Shown here: one piece after another, positions 8,313 to 16,728 of the stretch
How positions within the stretch are numbered: position 1 is the first letter of the stretch
How the letters are laid out: each line of letters starts with the position of its first letter
Origin: an uncultured Porphyromonadaceae bacterium
GTDB taxonomy: Bacteria; Bacteroidota; Bacteroidia; Bacteroidales; Muribaculaceae
DNA length: 55,581 nucleotides
Assembly: GCA_900541865.1 (NCBI GenBank)
Contig: UQLO01000017.1
Coordinates: forward strand, 1-55,581
Direction of reading: 5' to 3'
Position numbers and translations under genes: made by a program
Notes under the pieces: model-generated
What the model saw: only the letters and a program-made list of their open reading frames with translations
Databases searched by the model: none
What the model was told of the DNA's origin: nothing

Positions 8313-8801
8313 TCAACTTTTTGATTCAAATAAAATTGACCAAGCACTTACCCCATTATTTTTAATTTGGAGTAGCGCACTTAAAATCCCAACTATAAGG
8401 AATGAACTAATACATTCAAACGCCGAGTTTGTCACACTTGAAGCAATTATACCCACAATAGGGAGACCAGCACATATTAGAACATAGCCCCATCTGATTT
8501 TCGCCAATATTAGGGCCACACCTAAAACCTTTATTCCCTCTGAGATGAGGTTCAGCGTGCTAAGAGTGTGATTTACATATTGAATTTCAAGTCCCTCAAA
8601 ATAGATTACTTCCGGTAAAGTAAGAGCTCGGATATTCATAAAAAATCTTATAAGCGAGAATATCACCCATAAAGACATAATCAAACAAAAGAAACCGTTA
8701 TAAGATAGAGTGCCTTCTTCTTGATTGCTAGAAGAATTGTAGGTTTCTCCGTTTTCAAGGACTACATTAATATATTTTTCTCTCGGGTCTTTATTAGCCA
8801 T
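8313..8801 (-). CDS. Hypothetical membrane protein, AT-rich
   Basis: A 162-residue protein with a polar, Asn/Ser-rich N-terminus (about 1-35) and about four hydrophobic stretches: FFCLIMSLWVIFSLIRFF, LISEGIKVLGVALILAKI, YVLICAGLPIVGIIASSV and ISSFLIVGILSALL. I do not recognise the family. The start at MANKDPREK (8801) is preferred over an upstream ATG at 8840, because a -7 box TAATTTTG (minus strand, 8820-8827) lies between them. Base composition is markedly AT-rich against the surrounding genes, suggesting horizontal origin. It is convergent with ssb. Confidence 0.7.
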   Translation of the reverse strand: MANKDPREKYINVVLENGETYNSSSNQEEGTLSYNGFFCLIMSLWVIFSLIRFFMNIRALTLPEVIYFEGLEIQYVNHTLSTLNLISEGIKVLGVALILAKIRWGYVLICAGLPIVGIIASSVTNSAFECISSFLIVGILSALLQIKNNGVSAWSILFESKS

Positions 8802-8819
8802 AGAATAATTATTTTCCCA

Positions 8820-8827
8820 CAAAATTA
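8820..8827 (-). promoter_or_regulatory. Promoter -7 box of the AT-rich membrane-protein gene
   Basis: Minus-strand TAATTTTG, 18 bp before the ATG at 8801. It excludes the longer in-frame start at 8840. Confidence 0.55.
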
Positions 8828-8995
8828 CTAAAAATAGCACGTTGTAGAAAATTTTTATTTATGTTTTAAAACATCTATTATTTTCATAATACACTCATAA
8901 TACACTCATATTGTCCGATCTGCATACTGATTAATCAAAGATTAATTAAACTAGGCCAATACACAGGCCCAATAAACGAGCCGACAAAAGATTGG

Positions 8996-9027
8996 TTTGT
9001 TATTCCGGCAAAAAATCAGTAACTTTG
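8996..9027 (+). promoter_or_regulatory. Promoter of efp
   Basis: -33 TTTG at 8996-8999 and -7 TAACTTTG at 9020-9027, with 20 bp spacing. A textbook Bacteroidetes promoter, giving a leader of about 25-30 nt before ATG 9060. Confidence 0.8.
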
Positions 9028-9059
9028 CAGCCTAAAACGAACAACACCATCACAACAGT

Positions 9060-9626
9060 ATGATAAACGCTCAAGACATCAAGAACGGCACCTGCATCCG
9101 CATGGACGGCCGTCTTTACTTCGTCATCTCCTTCCTCCACGTAAAACCCGGCAAGGGCAACACCTTTATGCGCACCAAGCTCAAGGACGTGGTTGACGGC
9201 CGTGTGCTCGAGCGCCGCTTCAACATCGGTGAGAAGCTCGAGGACGTGCGCGTGGAACGCCGCCCCTACCAGTATCTCTACACCGACGGCGACTCCGACA
9301 TCTTCATGAACAACGAGACCTACGAGCAGATTCCCATCAACAAGGCTCTGGTTGCCGGCGCTGAATATATGAAGGAAGGCGACACCGTCGAGGTTGTTTC
9401 CGACGCTTCGACCGACACTGTCCTCTACGCCGAAATGCCCCTGATTGTGCCCCTGGAAATCACCTACACCGAACCCGGCATCAAGGGCGACACCGCCACC
9501 AACACTCTCAAGCCCGCCACCCTGGAGACCGGCGCCGAAATCCGCGTGCCCCTCTTCTGCAACATCGGCGACAAGGTGCGCGTCGACACCCGCGACGGTT
9601 CCTACGTAGAGCGCGTAAAAGCATAA
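9060..9626 (+). CDS. efp: Translation elongation factor P
   Basis: Relieves ribosomes stalled on polyproline stretches by binding near the peptidyl-tRNA. At 188 residues it has the normal three-domain length. The N-terminal KOW-like domain has the loop KPGKGN with the modifiable-position Lys at residue 32. Next come VVDGRVLERRFNIGEKLEDV and the C-terminal OB domain ending in DTRDGSYVERVKA. It is monocistronic, with its own promoter and terminator. No modification enzyme (such as EpmA/B or EarP) is encoded in this window. Confidence 0.97.
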   Translation: MINAQDIKNGTCIRMDGRLYFVISFLHVKPGKGNTFMRTKLKDVVDGRVLERRFNIGEKLEDVRVERRPYQYLYTDGDSDIFMNNETYEQIPINKALVAGAEYMKEGDTVEVVSDASTDTVLYAEMPLIVPLEITYTEPGIKGDTATNTLKPATLETGAEIRVPLFCNIGDKVRVDTRDGSYVERVKA

Positions 9627-9653
9627 GGACAATTCATATCCTCAACCATACTG

Positions 9654-9684
9654 CGGGCGCCCCGACCGGGGGTGCCCGCTTTTT
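9654..9684 (+). terminator. Rho-independent terminator after efp
   Basis: GCGGGCGCCC (9654-9663) pairs with GGGTGCCCGC (9670-9679) through one G-T pair, followed by TTTTT. The stem closely matches the one after frdB. Confidence 0.88.
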
Positions 9685-9741
9685 GTGCGAACGTTTCGGG
9701 GCGCGGAGGCGTTTTATAGTAAGCAACTAACTTACTCAGCT

Positions 9742-10194
9742 ATGAAAAGTAACCTCGCCATAATAGCTGCCGCAGCCCTGGCAATGGCCATGACTTCCTG
9801 CTCCGACCTCGGTTTCGGGGTCGACGTCGGCACCGGCGGCGCTTCGCCTTATCTCTACGGCAGCAGCGGCCCATTCTACGGCGGCTTCTCCGGCAGCCCT
9901 TACTTCGGGCTGGATTTCCCCTTCGGGTACTATGGTGACTACACACCCTCGGCACCTCCCGTGGTCGGCAACGGCCCCGGCAGCATTTTCAACCCCAATC
10001 CCGCGCCCAATCCGCGCCCGCCGCGCCTGCCAAACATCAACGGCAGCAACCCCGGCATCCAGATTCCTTCCGGCGGCCTGATTCCCGGTGCCGGCGCCGG
10101 TGTGCGCCCCGGAAACGGCGGTCTGCCATCGGGCACACCCGTAGTCTCAAACCCGCCGTCAGTACCTACCGGCCAGCCTACCCGAGGCAGATAA
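9742..10194 (+). CDS. Gly/Pro-rich predicted lipoprotein
   Basis: A 150-residue secreted protein. The hydrophobic N-terminus ends in a lipobox-like AMTSC, with the acylated Cys about residue 19. A Gly/Ser/Tyr/Phe-rich middle (YGSSGPFYGGFSGSPYFG) is followed by a Pro/Asn/Gly-rich tail without predicted structure. ATG 9742 is chosen because the signal peptide begins there; an upstream in-frame start at 9685 would put the charged MRTFRG in front of it. I do not recognise a family. Low complexity and surface-exposed lipidation suggest an envelope role, but nothing specific can be inferred. It sits alone between efp and ychF. Confidence 0.7.
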   Translation: MKSNLAIIAAAALAMAMTSCSDLGFGVDVGTGGASPYLYGSSGPFYGGFSGSPYFGLDFPFGYYGDYTPSAPPVVGNGPGSIFNPNPAPNPRPPRLPNINGSNPGIQIPSGGLIPGAGAGVRPGNGGLPSGTPVVSNPPSVPTGQPTRGR

Positions 10195-10219
10195 TTTGGA
10201 AGAGGCGCTCAAACGTGCG

Positions 10220-10251
10220 TTTGCCCGAACGGGGATTTTTTTGTAATTTTG
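10220..10251 (+). promoter_or_regulatory. Promoter of ychF
   Basis: -33 TTTG at 10220-10223 and -7 TAATTTTG at 10244-10251, with 20 bp spacing. The leader to ATG 10319 is about 60 nt. Confidence 0.8.
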
Positions 10252-10318
10252 CACTTTGGCAGGTCGTTTCGACCTTCCGATAACATAATTGCAAACCGAC
10301 TTTTAACATATACCCCTA

Positions 10319-11422
10319 ATGGCACTTCAATGCGGCATCGTGGGCCTTCCCAATGTAGGCAAGTCCACTCTGTTCAACTGTTTGTCCAACGCCAAGGCGC
10401 AGAGCGCCAACTTTCCTTTCTGCACCATCGAGCCCAACGTGGGCGTAATAACCGTGCCCGACGACCGTCTGACCCGGCTCGTCGAAATGTGCAATCCGCG
10501 CTCCGTAGTGCCCGCCACCGTCGAAATTGTCGACATAGCCGGCCTCGTCAAAGGCGCCTCAAAGGGTGAAGGCCTGGGCAACAAATTCCTGGCCAACATA
10601 CGCGAAACCGACGCCATAATCCACGTGCTCCGCTGCTTCGACGACGACAACATCACCCACGTCGACGGCTCCGTAAACCCCGTGCGCGATAAGGAAATCA
10701 TCGACTACGAACTCCTGATCAAAGACCTCGAAACCGTCGAAAGCCGTATTGCCAAAACACTCAAGCAAGCCCAGACCGGCGGCGACAAGGTGGCCAAAAT
10801 GCAGTACGAAGTGCTCCGCCAGATCAAAGAGGCCCTCGACAAGGGCCAACCCGCACGCTCGGTCAGCTTCGACAGCCCCGACGAACAGAAATTTGCCCGC
10901 GAGCTCTTCCTGCTCACCTCCAAGCCCGTGCTCTACGTTTGCAACGTCGACGATGCGTCGGCCGTCGACGGCAATAAATACGTCGATGCCGTCCGCGAAG
11001 CCATCGCCAACGAAGGCGCCGGCCTCCTCATCGTGGCCGCCGCCACCGAGAGCGACATCGCCGAGCTCGAAACCTATGAGGAGCGCCAAGAGTTCCTTCA
11101 GGAAATGGGCCTCGAGGAAAGCGGCGTGAGCCGACTCATCCGCGCAGCCTACTCGCTGCTCGACCTCCAGACTTTCTTCACCGCCGGCTCCGACGAGGTG
11201 CGCGCCTGGACTTTCCGCCGCGGCAGCAAAGCGCCCAAATGCGCCGGTATCATCCACACCGACTTCGAAAAGGGTTTCATCCGCGCTGAAGTAATCAAGT
11301 ACGAAGACTTCACCACCCTCGGTGGCGAAAGCGCCGTGCGCGACGCCGGCAAAATGGCCGTCGAAGGCAAGGAATACGTCGTGCAGGACGGCGACATCAT
11401 GCACTTCCGCTTCAACGTCTGA
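10319..11422 (+). CDS. ychF: Ribosome-binding ATPase YchF (Obg family)
   Basis: A universally conserved Obg-family P-loop NTPase that prefers ATP and binds the 50S/70S ribosome. The Walker A GLPNVGKST is at residues 9-17, with the DIAGLVKGASKGEGLGN switch region downstream. A coiled-coil helical insertion (about 125-190) follows, and a C-terminal TGS domain ends in VVQDGDIMHFRFNV. The 367-residue length is exact for the family. It is monocistronic and convergent with the minus-strand pectinase gene, sharing a bidirectional terminator. Confidence 0.97.
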   Translation: MALQCGIVGLPNVGKSTLFNCLSNAKAQSANFPFCTIEPNVGVITVPDDRLTRLVEMCNPRSVVPATVEIVDIAGLVKGASKGEGLGNKFLANIRETDAIIHVLRCFDDDNITHVDGSVNPVRDKEIIDYELLIKDLETVESRIAKTLKQAQTGGDKVAKMQYEVLRQIKEALDKGQPARSVSFDSPDEQKFARELFLLTSKPVLYVCNVDDASAVDGNKYVDAVREAIANEGAGLLIVAAATESDIAELETYEERQEFLQEMGLEESGVSRLIRAAYSLLDLQTFFTAGSDEVRAWTFRRGSKAPKCAGIIHTDFEKGFIRAEVIKYEDFTTLGGESAVRDAGKMAVEGKEYVVQDGDIMHFRFNV

Positions 11423-11435
11423 TAAAAATGGCATA

Positions 11436-11476
11436 AAAAACGGGCCGACTTCTCTGCGGGAAGTCGGCCCGTTTTT
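11436..11476. terminator. Bidirectional terminator between ychF and the GH28-GH105 gene
   Basis: A near-perfect 17-bp stem (AAAAACGGGCCGACTTC and its complement) around a short loop, with A tract on the left and T tract on the right, so it can terminate both converging transcripts. Confidence 0.9.
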
Positions 11477-11489
11477 AATGCGTTTTAGT

Positions 11490-14057
11490 TCAGCGCTCGG
11501 CCTCGATTTCCAGAGAGGCCCAGATGAAAGGTCCGACGCCCTTGGGGTCGTTGTCGCGCACCGGCTCGGAGAGGTAGTAGTCGTAGGAGCCGTCGCGCTT
11601 GCGGTTCTCGCGCACACGGGGAGCCACGGCCAGCACAGCCTCGCTGATACCGGGGCCGAGGCCGGCCACTGCGCAGCAGTTGGTGAGCGAAATGGTGCTG
11701 TCGGGGTTGACGCGTATAAAATTATCCAGAATGGCCTGATAGGCCTGTTTGCCGCGCTCAAGATAGGAGGCGTCGACATATCCCTTGCGGGCGGCACGCA
11801 GCATGGCGTAGGTGAACATCGACGAAGCCGTAGCTTCCAGATAGTTTCCTTCGCGGCCCGGCGCATCCATCACCTGGTACCACAGGTGCGAGTCGGGGTC
11901 TTGCCAGCGCGTCACGGCAGCGAGGGTGCTGTCGAGCAGGGCAACGACCTCGCCGCGGCGAGCGTAATCCTCGGGCAGTGCGTCGAGAACTTCTACCAAG
12001 GCCATCGTGTACCAGCCTTGTGCGCGACCCCAGCAGTGGCTGGATAGACCGCTGATGCTGTCGGCCCAGAACATGGTGCGCGTCTCGTCCCAGGCGTGGC
12101 GGTTGAGGCCGGTAGCGGGGTCGAGGGTGCGGTTGTAAGTGCGGGCCAGCTGGTCGACGGCGTCGTCGTAGACGGCCTTTGCCTTGCGTGGTGTCAGAAA
12201 GTCGGCCGCGTTGGCAACGCGGAAGGGCAGACCCATGAAAATGCCGTCGAGCCATACTTGATATGCGTAGATGGCCTTGTGCCAGTAGACGCCCTCGGCA
12301 GTGCGAGGCTGGTTGTCGAGCTGGCGCATAAGGGTCGCCAAAGCCTCGCGGTGAGCGGGCTTGGCCTCGCGGCGGTGCATGGCGGTCAAGAACTTGCCCG
12401 TGCGGACATTGTCGAGGTTGTAGGCGTCCATGGAGTAACCGCGGATGGTGCCGTCGGCGGCTATCATAGTGTCGGTGTATGCCGTGCAGTAGCGGAGTAT
12501 GGCTTCGTCGCCGTAGCGCTCGTAGGTGTTGAGCATCGGCTCAAGCTCAATGCCCATCACATAGCTCCACTTGGGACGGCTGGAGAAGTCGAGCAGACAG
12601 CTCTGCGGGGTGCGACGCATCTCAGAGTTGGTCATCCAAACGGAGTAATTGCCCTCGTAGGGCAGGGAGTCGAGGTGGAGCGAGCCGTTGATCATCGTAT
12701 TCGAAATCTTGAAGTCGCGCACCCGGCCGCGGATGGAGTTGCCGTCGGCAACGTTGTTGAATGTGCAGTTGTCGACGTAGATGTCGTGCACGTTGGCAAC
12801 GGAATCAAGACCAATAACCATCACGCCGTACTGGCTCTTGTTGCAAGTCACACTGTCCAGGTAGATATGGCGCACGGTGGGAAGGAACCCTCGGCAGCAC
12901 AGTTCGCGCGGCTCGTAGTCGAGGTTGATTTTGAGCACCGACTCCTTGCACTGGCCCACCTGCAGCCGACGGGCATAGAGCTTCTCGATAACGCCGCCGC
13001 GGCAAGTGTTGGTTTTGATGCGGAACACACGGTCGAGGTTGGGGCTGTCCATAGTGCAGTCCTCAACGAAAATATTGCGGCATCCGCCGGTGATTTCGCT
13101 GCCCAGCACCACGCCGCCGTGGCCGTTGCTCATATGGCAGCGCCGAATGATGATGTTCTGCGAAGGAATGTCCCAGAGGCGGCCGTCGTTGTTGCGGCCG
13201 GCCTTGACGGCTATGCAGTCGTCGCCGGTTTCGAAATAGCAGTCCTCGATGAGCACGCCGTCGCAGCTTTCCGGGTCGCAGCCGTCGCCGTTGGGGCCGT
13301 CGTTGATAATGTTGACACGCCGCACGGTGATGTTCTTGCTCAGAAGCGGGTGAATAACCCAGAAGGGCGACCGAAGAAGGGTGCAGTCCTCGATGAGGAT
13401 GCCCTCGCAGTTATTGAAGTTGATCAGCTGCGGGCGCAAGCAGTGCTCGGCTGTGAAGATGCGCTCGGTGCGGTCCACGCCGTCCTCTGCCATGCGCAGC
13501 AGGCGCGGACGGCCTTCTTCGTCCTGCTGGCGAGGAGAACCCTCCGTCCAGCCGAAGCGGGCCTTGCCGCACCAGGGCCACCAGTTTTCATTGTCGGCGC
13601 CGCCATCGATGGTGCCCTTGCCGGTGATGGCTATGTTGCGGGCATCCTTGGCATATATGCAGGGCGAGAGATTATTCAGATCGAGGCCCTCCCAGCGCGT
13701 TTCCACGATGGGATAAAGCTCGGGTTGGAACACGAACAGCAGCCGTGCCGAGTCAGCCAGATGAAGATTGACATTGTCGAGCAAACGGATAGCCCCGGTG
13801 GGAAACACGCCGTCCGGAACGACCACAGTGCCGCCGCCGGCGCGCGAGCACTTGGCGATGGCCTTGTTTATTGCCTTCTGATTCTTGGCGGGGTCGCCGT
13901 CGGGGCGCGCGCCGAAGCGCGTCACATCAAAAGTGCGGTCCGGGAAGACGGGCGCCACTATGCTTTGCTCCACGCTCCGGTAGTCGTCGGTCCAGATGTC
14001 CGCTCTGGCGGCGGCAAAGAGCATGAATGTCAATAAAAGCAGGCTGAGTCGTTTCAT
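11490..14057 (-). CDS. Secreted GH28-GH105 fusion pectinase
   Basis: An 855-residue exported protein joining two pectin activities. After a signal peptide (about 1-18), residues ~40-470 form a right-handed beta-helix of GH28 (polygalacturonase/rhamnogalacturonase type). Its active-site motifs are NGDGCD (256-261), GDD (278-280), GHG (312-314) and RIK (near 347). Residues ~480-855 form an alpha/alpha-barrel of GH105 (unsaturated glucuronyl/galacturonyl hydrolase) with FWADSISG and HCWGRAQGWY. An endo-acting helix plus an enzyme removing unsaturated ends would act on sequential products. ATG 14057 fits the signal peptide; the frame stays open upstream to 14216 but that stretch lacks one. Confidence 0.9.
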   Translation of the reverse strand: MKRLSLLLLTFMLFAAARADIWTDDYRSVEQSIVAPVFPDRTFDVTRFGARPDGDPAKNQKAINKAIAKCSRAGGGTVVVPDGVFPTGAIRLLDNVNLHLADSARLLFVFQPELYPIVETRWEGLDLNNLSPCIYAKDARNIAITGKGTIDGGADNENWWPWCGKARFGWTEGSPRQQDEEGRPRLLRMAEDGVDRTERIFTAEHCLRPQLINFNNCEGILIEDCTLLRSPFWVIHPLLSKNITVRRVNIINDGPNGDGCDPESCDGVLIEDCYFETGDDCIAVKAGRNNDGRLWDIPSQNIIIRRCHMSNGHGGVVLGSEITGGCRNIFVEDCTMDSPNLDRVFRIKTNTCRGGVIEKLYARRLQVGQCKESVLKINLDYEPRELCCRGFLPTVRHIYLDSVTCNKSQYGVMVIGLDSVANVHDIYVDNCTFNNVADGNSIRGRVRDFKISNTMINGSLHLDSLPYEGNYSVWMTNSEMRRTPQSCLLDFSSRPKWSYVMGIELEPMLNTYERYGDEAILRYCTAYTDTMIAADGTIRGYSMDAYNLDNVRTGKFLTAMHRREAKPAHREALATLMRQLDNQPRTAEGVYWHKAIYAYQVWLDGIFMGLPFRVANAADFLTPRKAKAVYDDAVDQLARTYNRTLDPATGLNRHAWDETRTMFWADSISGLSSHCWGRAQGWYTMALVEVLDALPEDYARRGEVVALLDSTLAAVTRWQDPDSHLWYQVMDAPGREGNYLEATASSMFTYAMLRAARKGYVDASYLERGKQAYQAILDNFIRVNPDSTISLTNCCAVAGLGPGISEAVLAVAPRVRENRKRDGSYDYYLSEPVRDNDPKGVGPFIWASLEIEAER

Positions 14058-14119
14058 GGGTGTGTATGGCTTGCAGATCTTAATGGTTTTGGTATTCGGT
14101 GTGATTGGTTTTGTGTTTG

Positions 14120-14127
14120 CAAAGTTA
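14120..14127 (-). promoter_or_regulatory. Promoter -7 box of the GH28-GH105 gene
   Basis: Minus-strand TAACTTTG, about 63 bp before ATG 14057. No clear -33 element. It suggests this gene can be transcribed apart from the DUF4861-GH43-GH3 genes upstream. Confidence 0.5.
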
Positions 14128-14222
14128 GCCAAAAGACCTTCTTCGCGGGTGAAGGATTTGGCAAAAATGGCTCTAAATAGCCCCTGCGGGGGAAAGACCG
14201 CCACAATAAAGGGCAAAAATTG

Positions 14223-15062
14223 TCATGGCCGGCCCACTTCTATGGTATAACATATCTGGCGCGCCGCCGGGAAGACCAGAAGATAGTCCAGCGGCGTTTC
14301 GGCAACGGCAGTGGCATCGGCCGACGCAACCCGAAGGGCTACACGCTCGAGCTCATCGGGGCGTTTGCTGTCCGGAGCGTTTGCACCGCGACTGCTCGCC
14401 GCCTTCCGTCCGCCCTCGTCGGAAAAGGCGCCTTCAGCGTCGACGGCAAGTTTCTGCACGCCGGTGCAGAAAAAGTCGCCGGCCTCGGCGCCGACCAGCT
14501 CGACGACGACGTCGAAGGCGCGCCGGTCGGAATGGGCGGTGTAGGTTTCGACCACGTCGATCGGGTGGCCGTTGTAGAGCCAGCCCTCCACGCAAAGCTC
14601 TACGGTCGAGTCGTTGAGCACGCTCATCGTGCGCGACCGCACGGAATCGAGCGCCACGGTGGCCGCCCCGTCGAAGCCGCGGAAGCTGCCCGCGCCTATG
14701 CTCCGGCCCACGTAGAGCACATCGGCGCCCAGCCCTTGACTGCGGCCTATGCTGTCGGTGTAGAATCCGGTCTGACGACATTCCAGCCCGGGCGTCGCCT
14801 TGAGGTAAGCGTCGACGCCATGGCCCTCATTCATATAGATTCGCAGTGCCGCCCACGGGTTTTCAACAATGGCGCCGTGGCTATAGACGGCGTCGTAGGC
14901 GTGGCGCCAAACGGTGTTGCCGGGGAAGGTAATAGAACTTATTTCGGGGTGTCGCCGACGTTCGTCGCGAAGACGCAGGATGGCGTCGGTGGCCTGCGCC
15001 GCTGCCGGAAGGACGGCCCCCGCGAGCAACGCGCCGAATATGATTTTCCTTATTAGAAGCAT
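14223..15062 (-). CDS. DUF4861-like secreted protein of pectin loci
   Basis: A 279-residue exported protein (signal peptide about 1-22, cleavage near AAAQA). The segments ENPWAALRIYMNEGHGVDAY, GLGADVLYVGRSIGAGSFRG, GWLYNGHPIDVVETYTAHSD and DFFCTGVQKL resemble, from memory, DUF4861 proteins, which recur beside rhamnogalacturonan enzymes in Bacteroidetes; their activity is not clear to me. It is shorter than the ~400 residues I expect for the family, lacking part of the N-terminus. ATG 15062 starts 1 bp after the GH43 stop, so the two are in one operon. The family assignment should be confirmed by a profile search. Confidence 0.65.
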   Translation of the reverse strand: MLLIRKIIFGALLAGAVLPAAAQATDAILRLRDERRRHPEISSITFPGNTVWRHAYDAVYSHGAIVENPWAALRIYMNEGHGVDAYLKATPGLECRQTGFYTDSIGRSQGLGADVLYVGRSIGAGSFRGFDGAATVALDSVRSRTMSVLNDSTVELCVEGWLYNGHPIDVVETYTAHSDRRAFDVVVELVGAEAGDFFCTGVQKLAVDAEGAFSDEGGRKAASSRGANAPDSKRPDELERVALRVASADATAVAETPLDYLLVFPAARQICYTIEVGRP

Positions 15063-15063
15063 C

Positions 15064-16728
15064 TTACTGAAGGTCAACAGCGTAGAATCCCACTGTGGCG
15101 CCGGTGAAACCGCCGGTGCGGTCGCAGGAGATAAGGGAAGCATCGACGTCGTCGGCCAGCGTGGTCCACCGGCTCTCGCCCGAGCGGCGGAAGCGGAAGG
15201 CGAGTTTGATGCCGTCGGAGGCTATCTGCAGCTCCACTGGGCCGGTGGCGCCCTCGACAATCGGGGCGGTGGCCAGTACTTTGTCGCCCTGCCGCGAGGT
15301 GTGGGTCAGCGACATATTAGCGCCGTCGGAGGCCAGAAAGAAATGAGCGCTTTCGTTCTTGAAAAGCAGCAGGCCGGCCCGCTCGGAGGGCGAGGCGGGG
15401 TCGAAATCCATAGTTGCGGAGGCGGTGAAAGCATGGTGCTGGAGCCTACGCCCTATGTACTGAGGAATACCGCGGCCGGAGGCGCGCTCGGCGCCGCAGC
15501 GCAGAGTGAGTATGCCGTCGCCCTTCACCTCGAGGGAGGCCACCGGGCCTCGCAGCCCGATCCACTCGGGCGCAATGGTGTCAGCCCGAAAATCGTCGGT
15601 CCAAGCGAAGTTGCCGGCCTGTGCCGAAGGGGCAGCGGTGATGCCGGGACGGCTCTGCACCAGCGGAACGGTGTCCATGGCCTGCGTTATGTAGGGATAG
15701 CCGTCCGGACCCCATTTCACGGGCATAAGGTAAGTCTCGCGGCCAAGATGCTGGAAGGCACCGGGGCCGGGACGCTGCGCAAGGAAGACCGCCCACCAGT
15801 CGCCTTCGGGCGTCTGAACGAGGTCGGCGTGGCCGGCGCAGGTTATAGGGTTTGTGCGTTTTGGCTTGAGGTTGCGCTGGGTAAGGATCGGGCTTCGCCA
15901 CGAGCGCTCCCACGGTCCGCGCAGACTCGGCGCACCGTAGACGTTGGCCGAATGTTGGTCGCCGGTGCCACCTTCGGCCGTAACGAGAATGTAGCGGCCG
16001 TCCACCTTATATATATGGGGGCCCTCTGCGCGGTCGAGGCGCTCGTCGGGCGCCACATCGGGCTCGCTCAGTGGCCACGACACGCCTTTGGTCTGTCCGG
16101 AGGCAACATCGAATTCTATGAAGCGTATGCAGCGGTAGGGGCTCCATTTTGGTCGACCGGTTGTATCCTCCTTGTAGACAATGTAGGCGCTGCCGTCGTC
16201 GTCGAAAAAGAAGGAGGGGTCGATGCCGTCGATATTTTCCAGCCATACGGGGTCGCTCCAGCTACCGGCGGGGTCCGAGGCGGTGACGTAGAAGTGGCAG
16301 GGGGTGTGGCCGGTGTCGGTGGTGACCATATAATAGAGTCCGTTGGCCGGATTGTAGTTTATATGGGCCGCGTACATGCCTCCCTTGTCGACGCTCTGCC
16401 CCGGCAGGTAGGGTGCCTGCGAGGGGCGGTCGAGGATGTTCCGCACCAGAGTCCAGTGGGCAAGGTCGGTGCTGTGGTAGAGCGGAATTGCCGGAAAATA
16501 TCCAAACGTGCTTGTCACCAGCCAATAGTCGTTGCCGACTCGCACCACTCCGGGATCTGAGCTCCAGCCGGCTATCACGGGATTGTAGAACTCGGTGCTG
16601 TCGGCAAGGGGCCGAGCGGCATAGTAAGCGTCGCTGCCGGTATACTCAAAGTTTGAGAAGCGGGCCGCCGACTGTGCCGAGGCGCTCAGGCAGAGTGCGC
16701 CCAGGAGGGTTGCTGCAAATATTCTCAT
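15064..16728 (-). CDS. GH43 glycosidase (beta-xylosidase/alpha-L-arabinofuranosidase type)
   Basis: A 554-residue exported enzyme. After a signal peptide (1-18), a five-bladed beta-propeller GH43 domain (about 46-350) carries the expected triad: base D58 (SSDPGV), pKa-modulating D170 (GIDPSF) and acid E235 (RAEGPH). Residues ~375-554 form a concanavalin-like sandwich typical of GH43 beta-xylosidases. Likely role: release of arabinose or xylose from pectin or xylan side chains; exact specificity cannot be read. The start overlaps the GH3 stop by 4 bp (ATGA 16725-16728), and it is tightly followed by the DUF4861-like gene. Confidence 0.9.
   Translation of the reverse strand: MRIFAATLLGALCLSASAQSAARFSNFEYTGSDAYYAARPLADSTEFYNPVIAGWSSDPGVVRVGNDYWLVTSTFGYFPAIPLYHSTDLAHWTLVRNILDRPSQAPYLPGQSVDKGGMYAAHINYNPANGLYYMVTTDTGHTPCHFYVTASDPAGSWSDPVWLENIDGIDPSFFFDDDGSAYIVYKEDTTGRPKWSPYRCIRFIEFDVASGQTKGVSWPLSEPDVAPDERLDRAEGPHIYKVDGRYILVTAEGGTGDQHSANVYGAPSLRGPWERSWRSPILTQRNLKPKRTNPITCAGHADLVQTPEGDWWAVFLAQRPGPGAFQHLGRETYLMPVKWGPDGYPYITQAMDTVPLVQSRPGITAAPSAQAGNFAWTDDFRADTIAPEWIGLRGPVASLEVKGDGILTLRCGAERASGRGIPQYIGRRLQHHAFTASATMDFDPASPSERAGLLLFKNESAHFFLASDGANMSLTHTSRQGDKVLATAPIVEGATGPVELQIASDGIKLAFRFRRSGESRWTTLADDVDASLISCDRTGGFTGATVGFYAVDLQ

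Noticed and set aside
14058..14216. Longer N-terminus for the GH28-GH105 protein
   Set aside because: Contains a -7 promoter box and no signal peptide; the ATG at 14057 gives a clean one.
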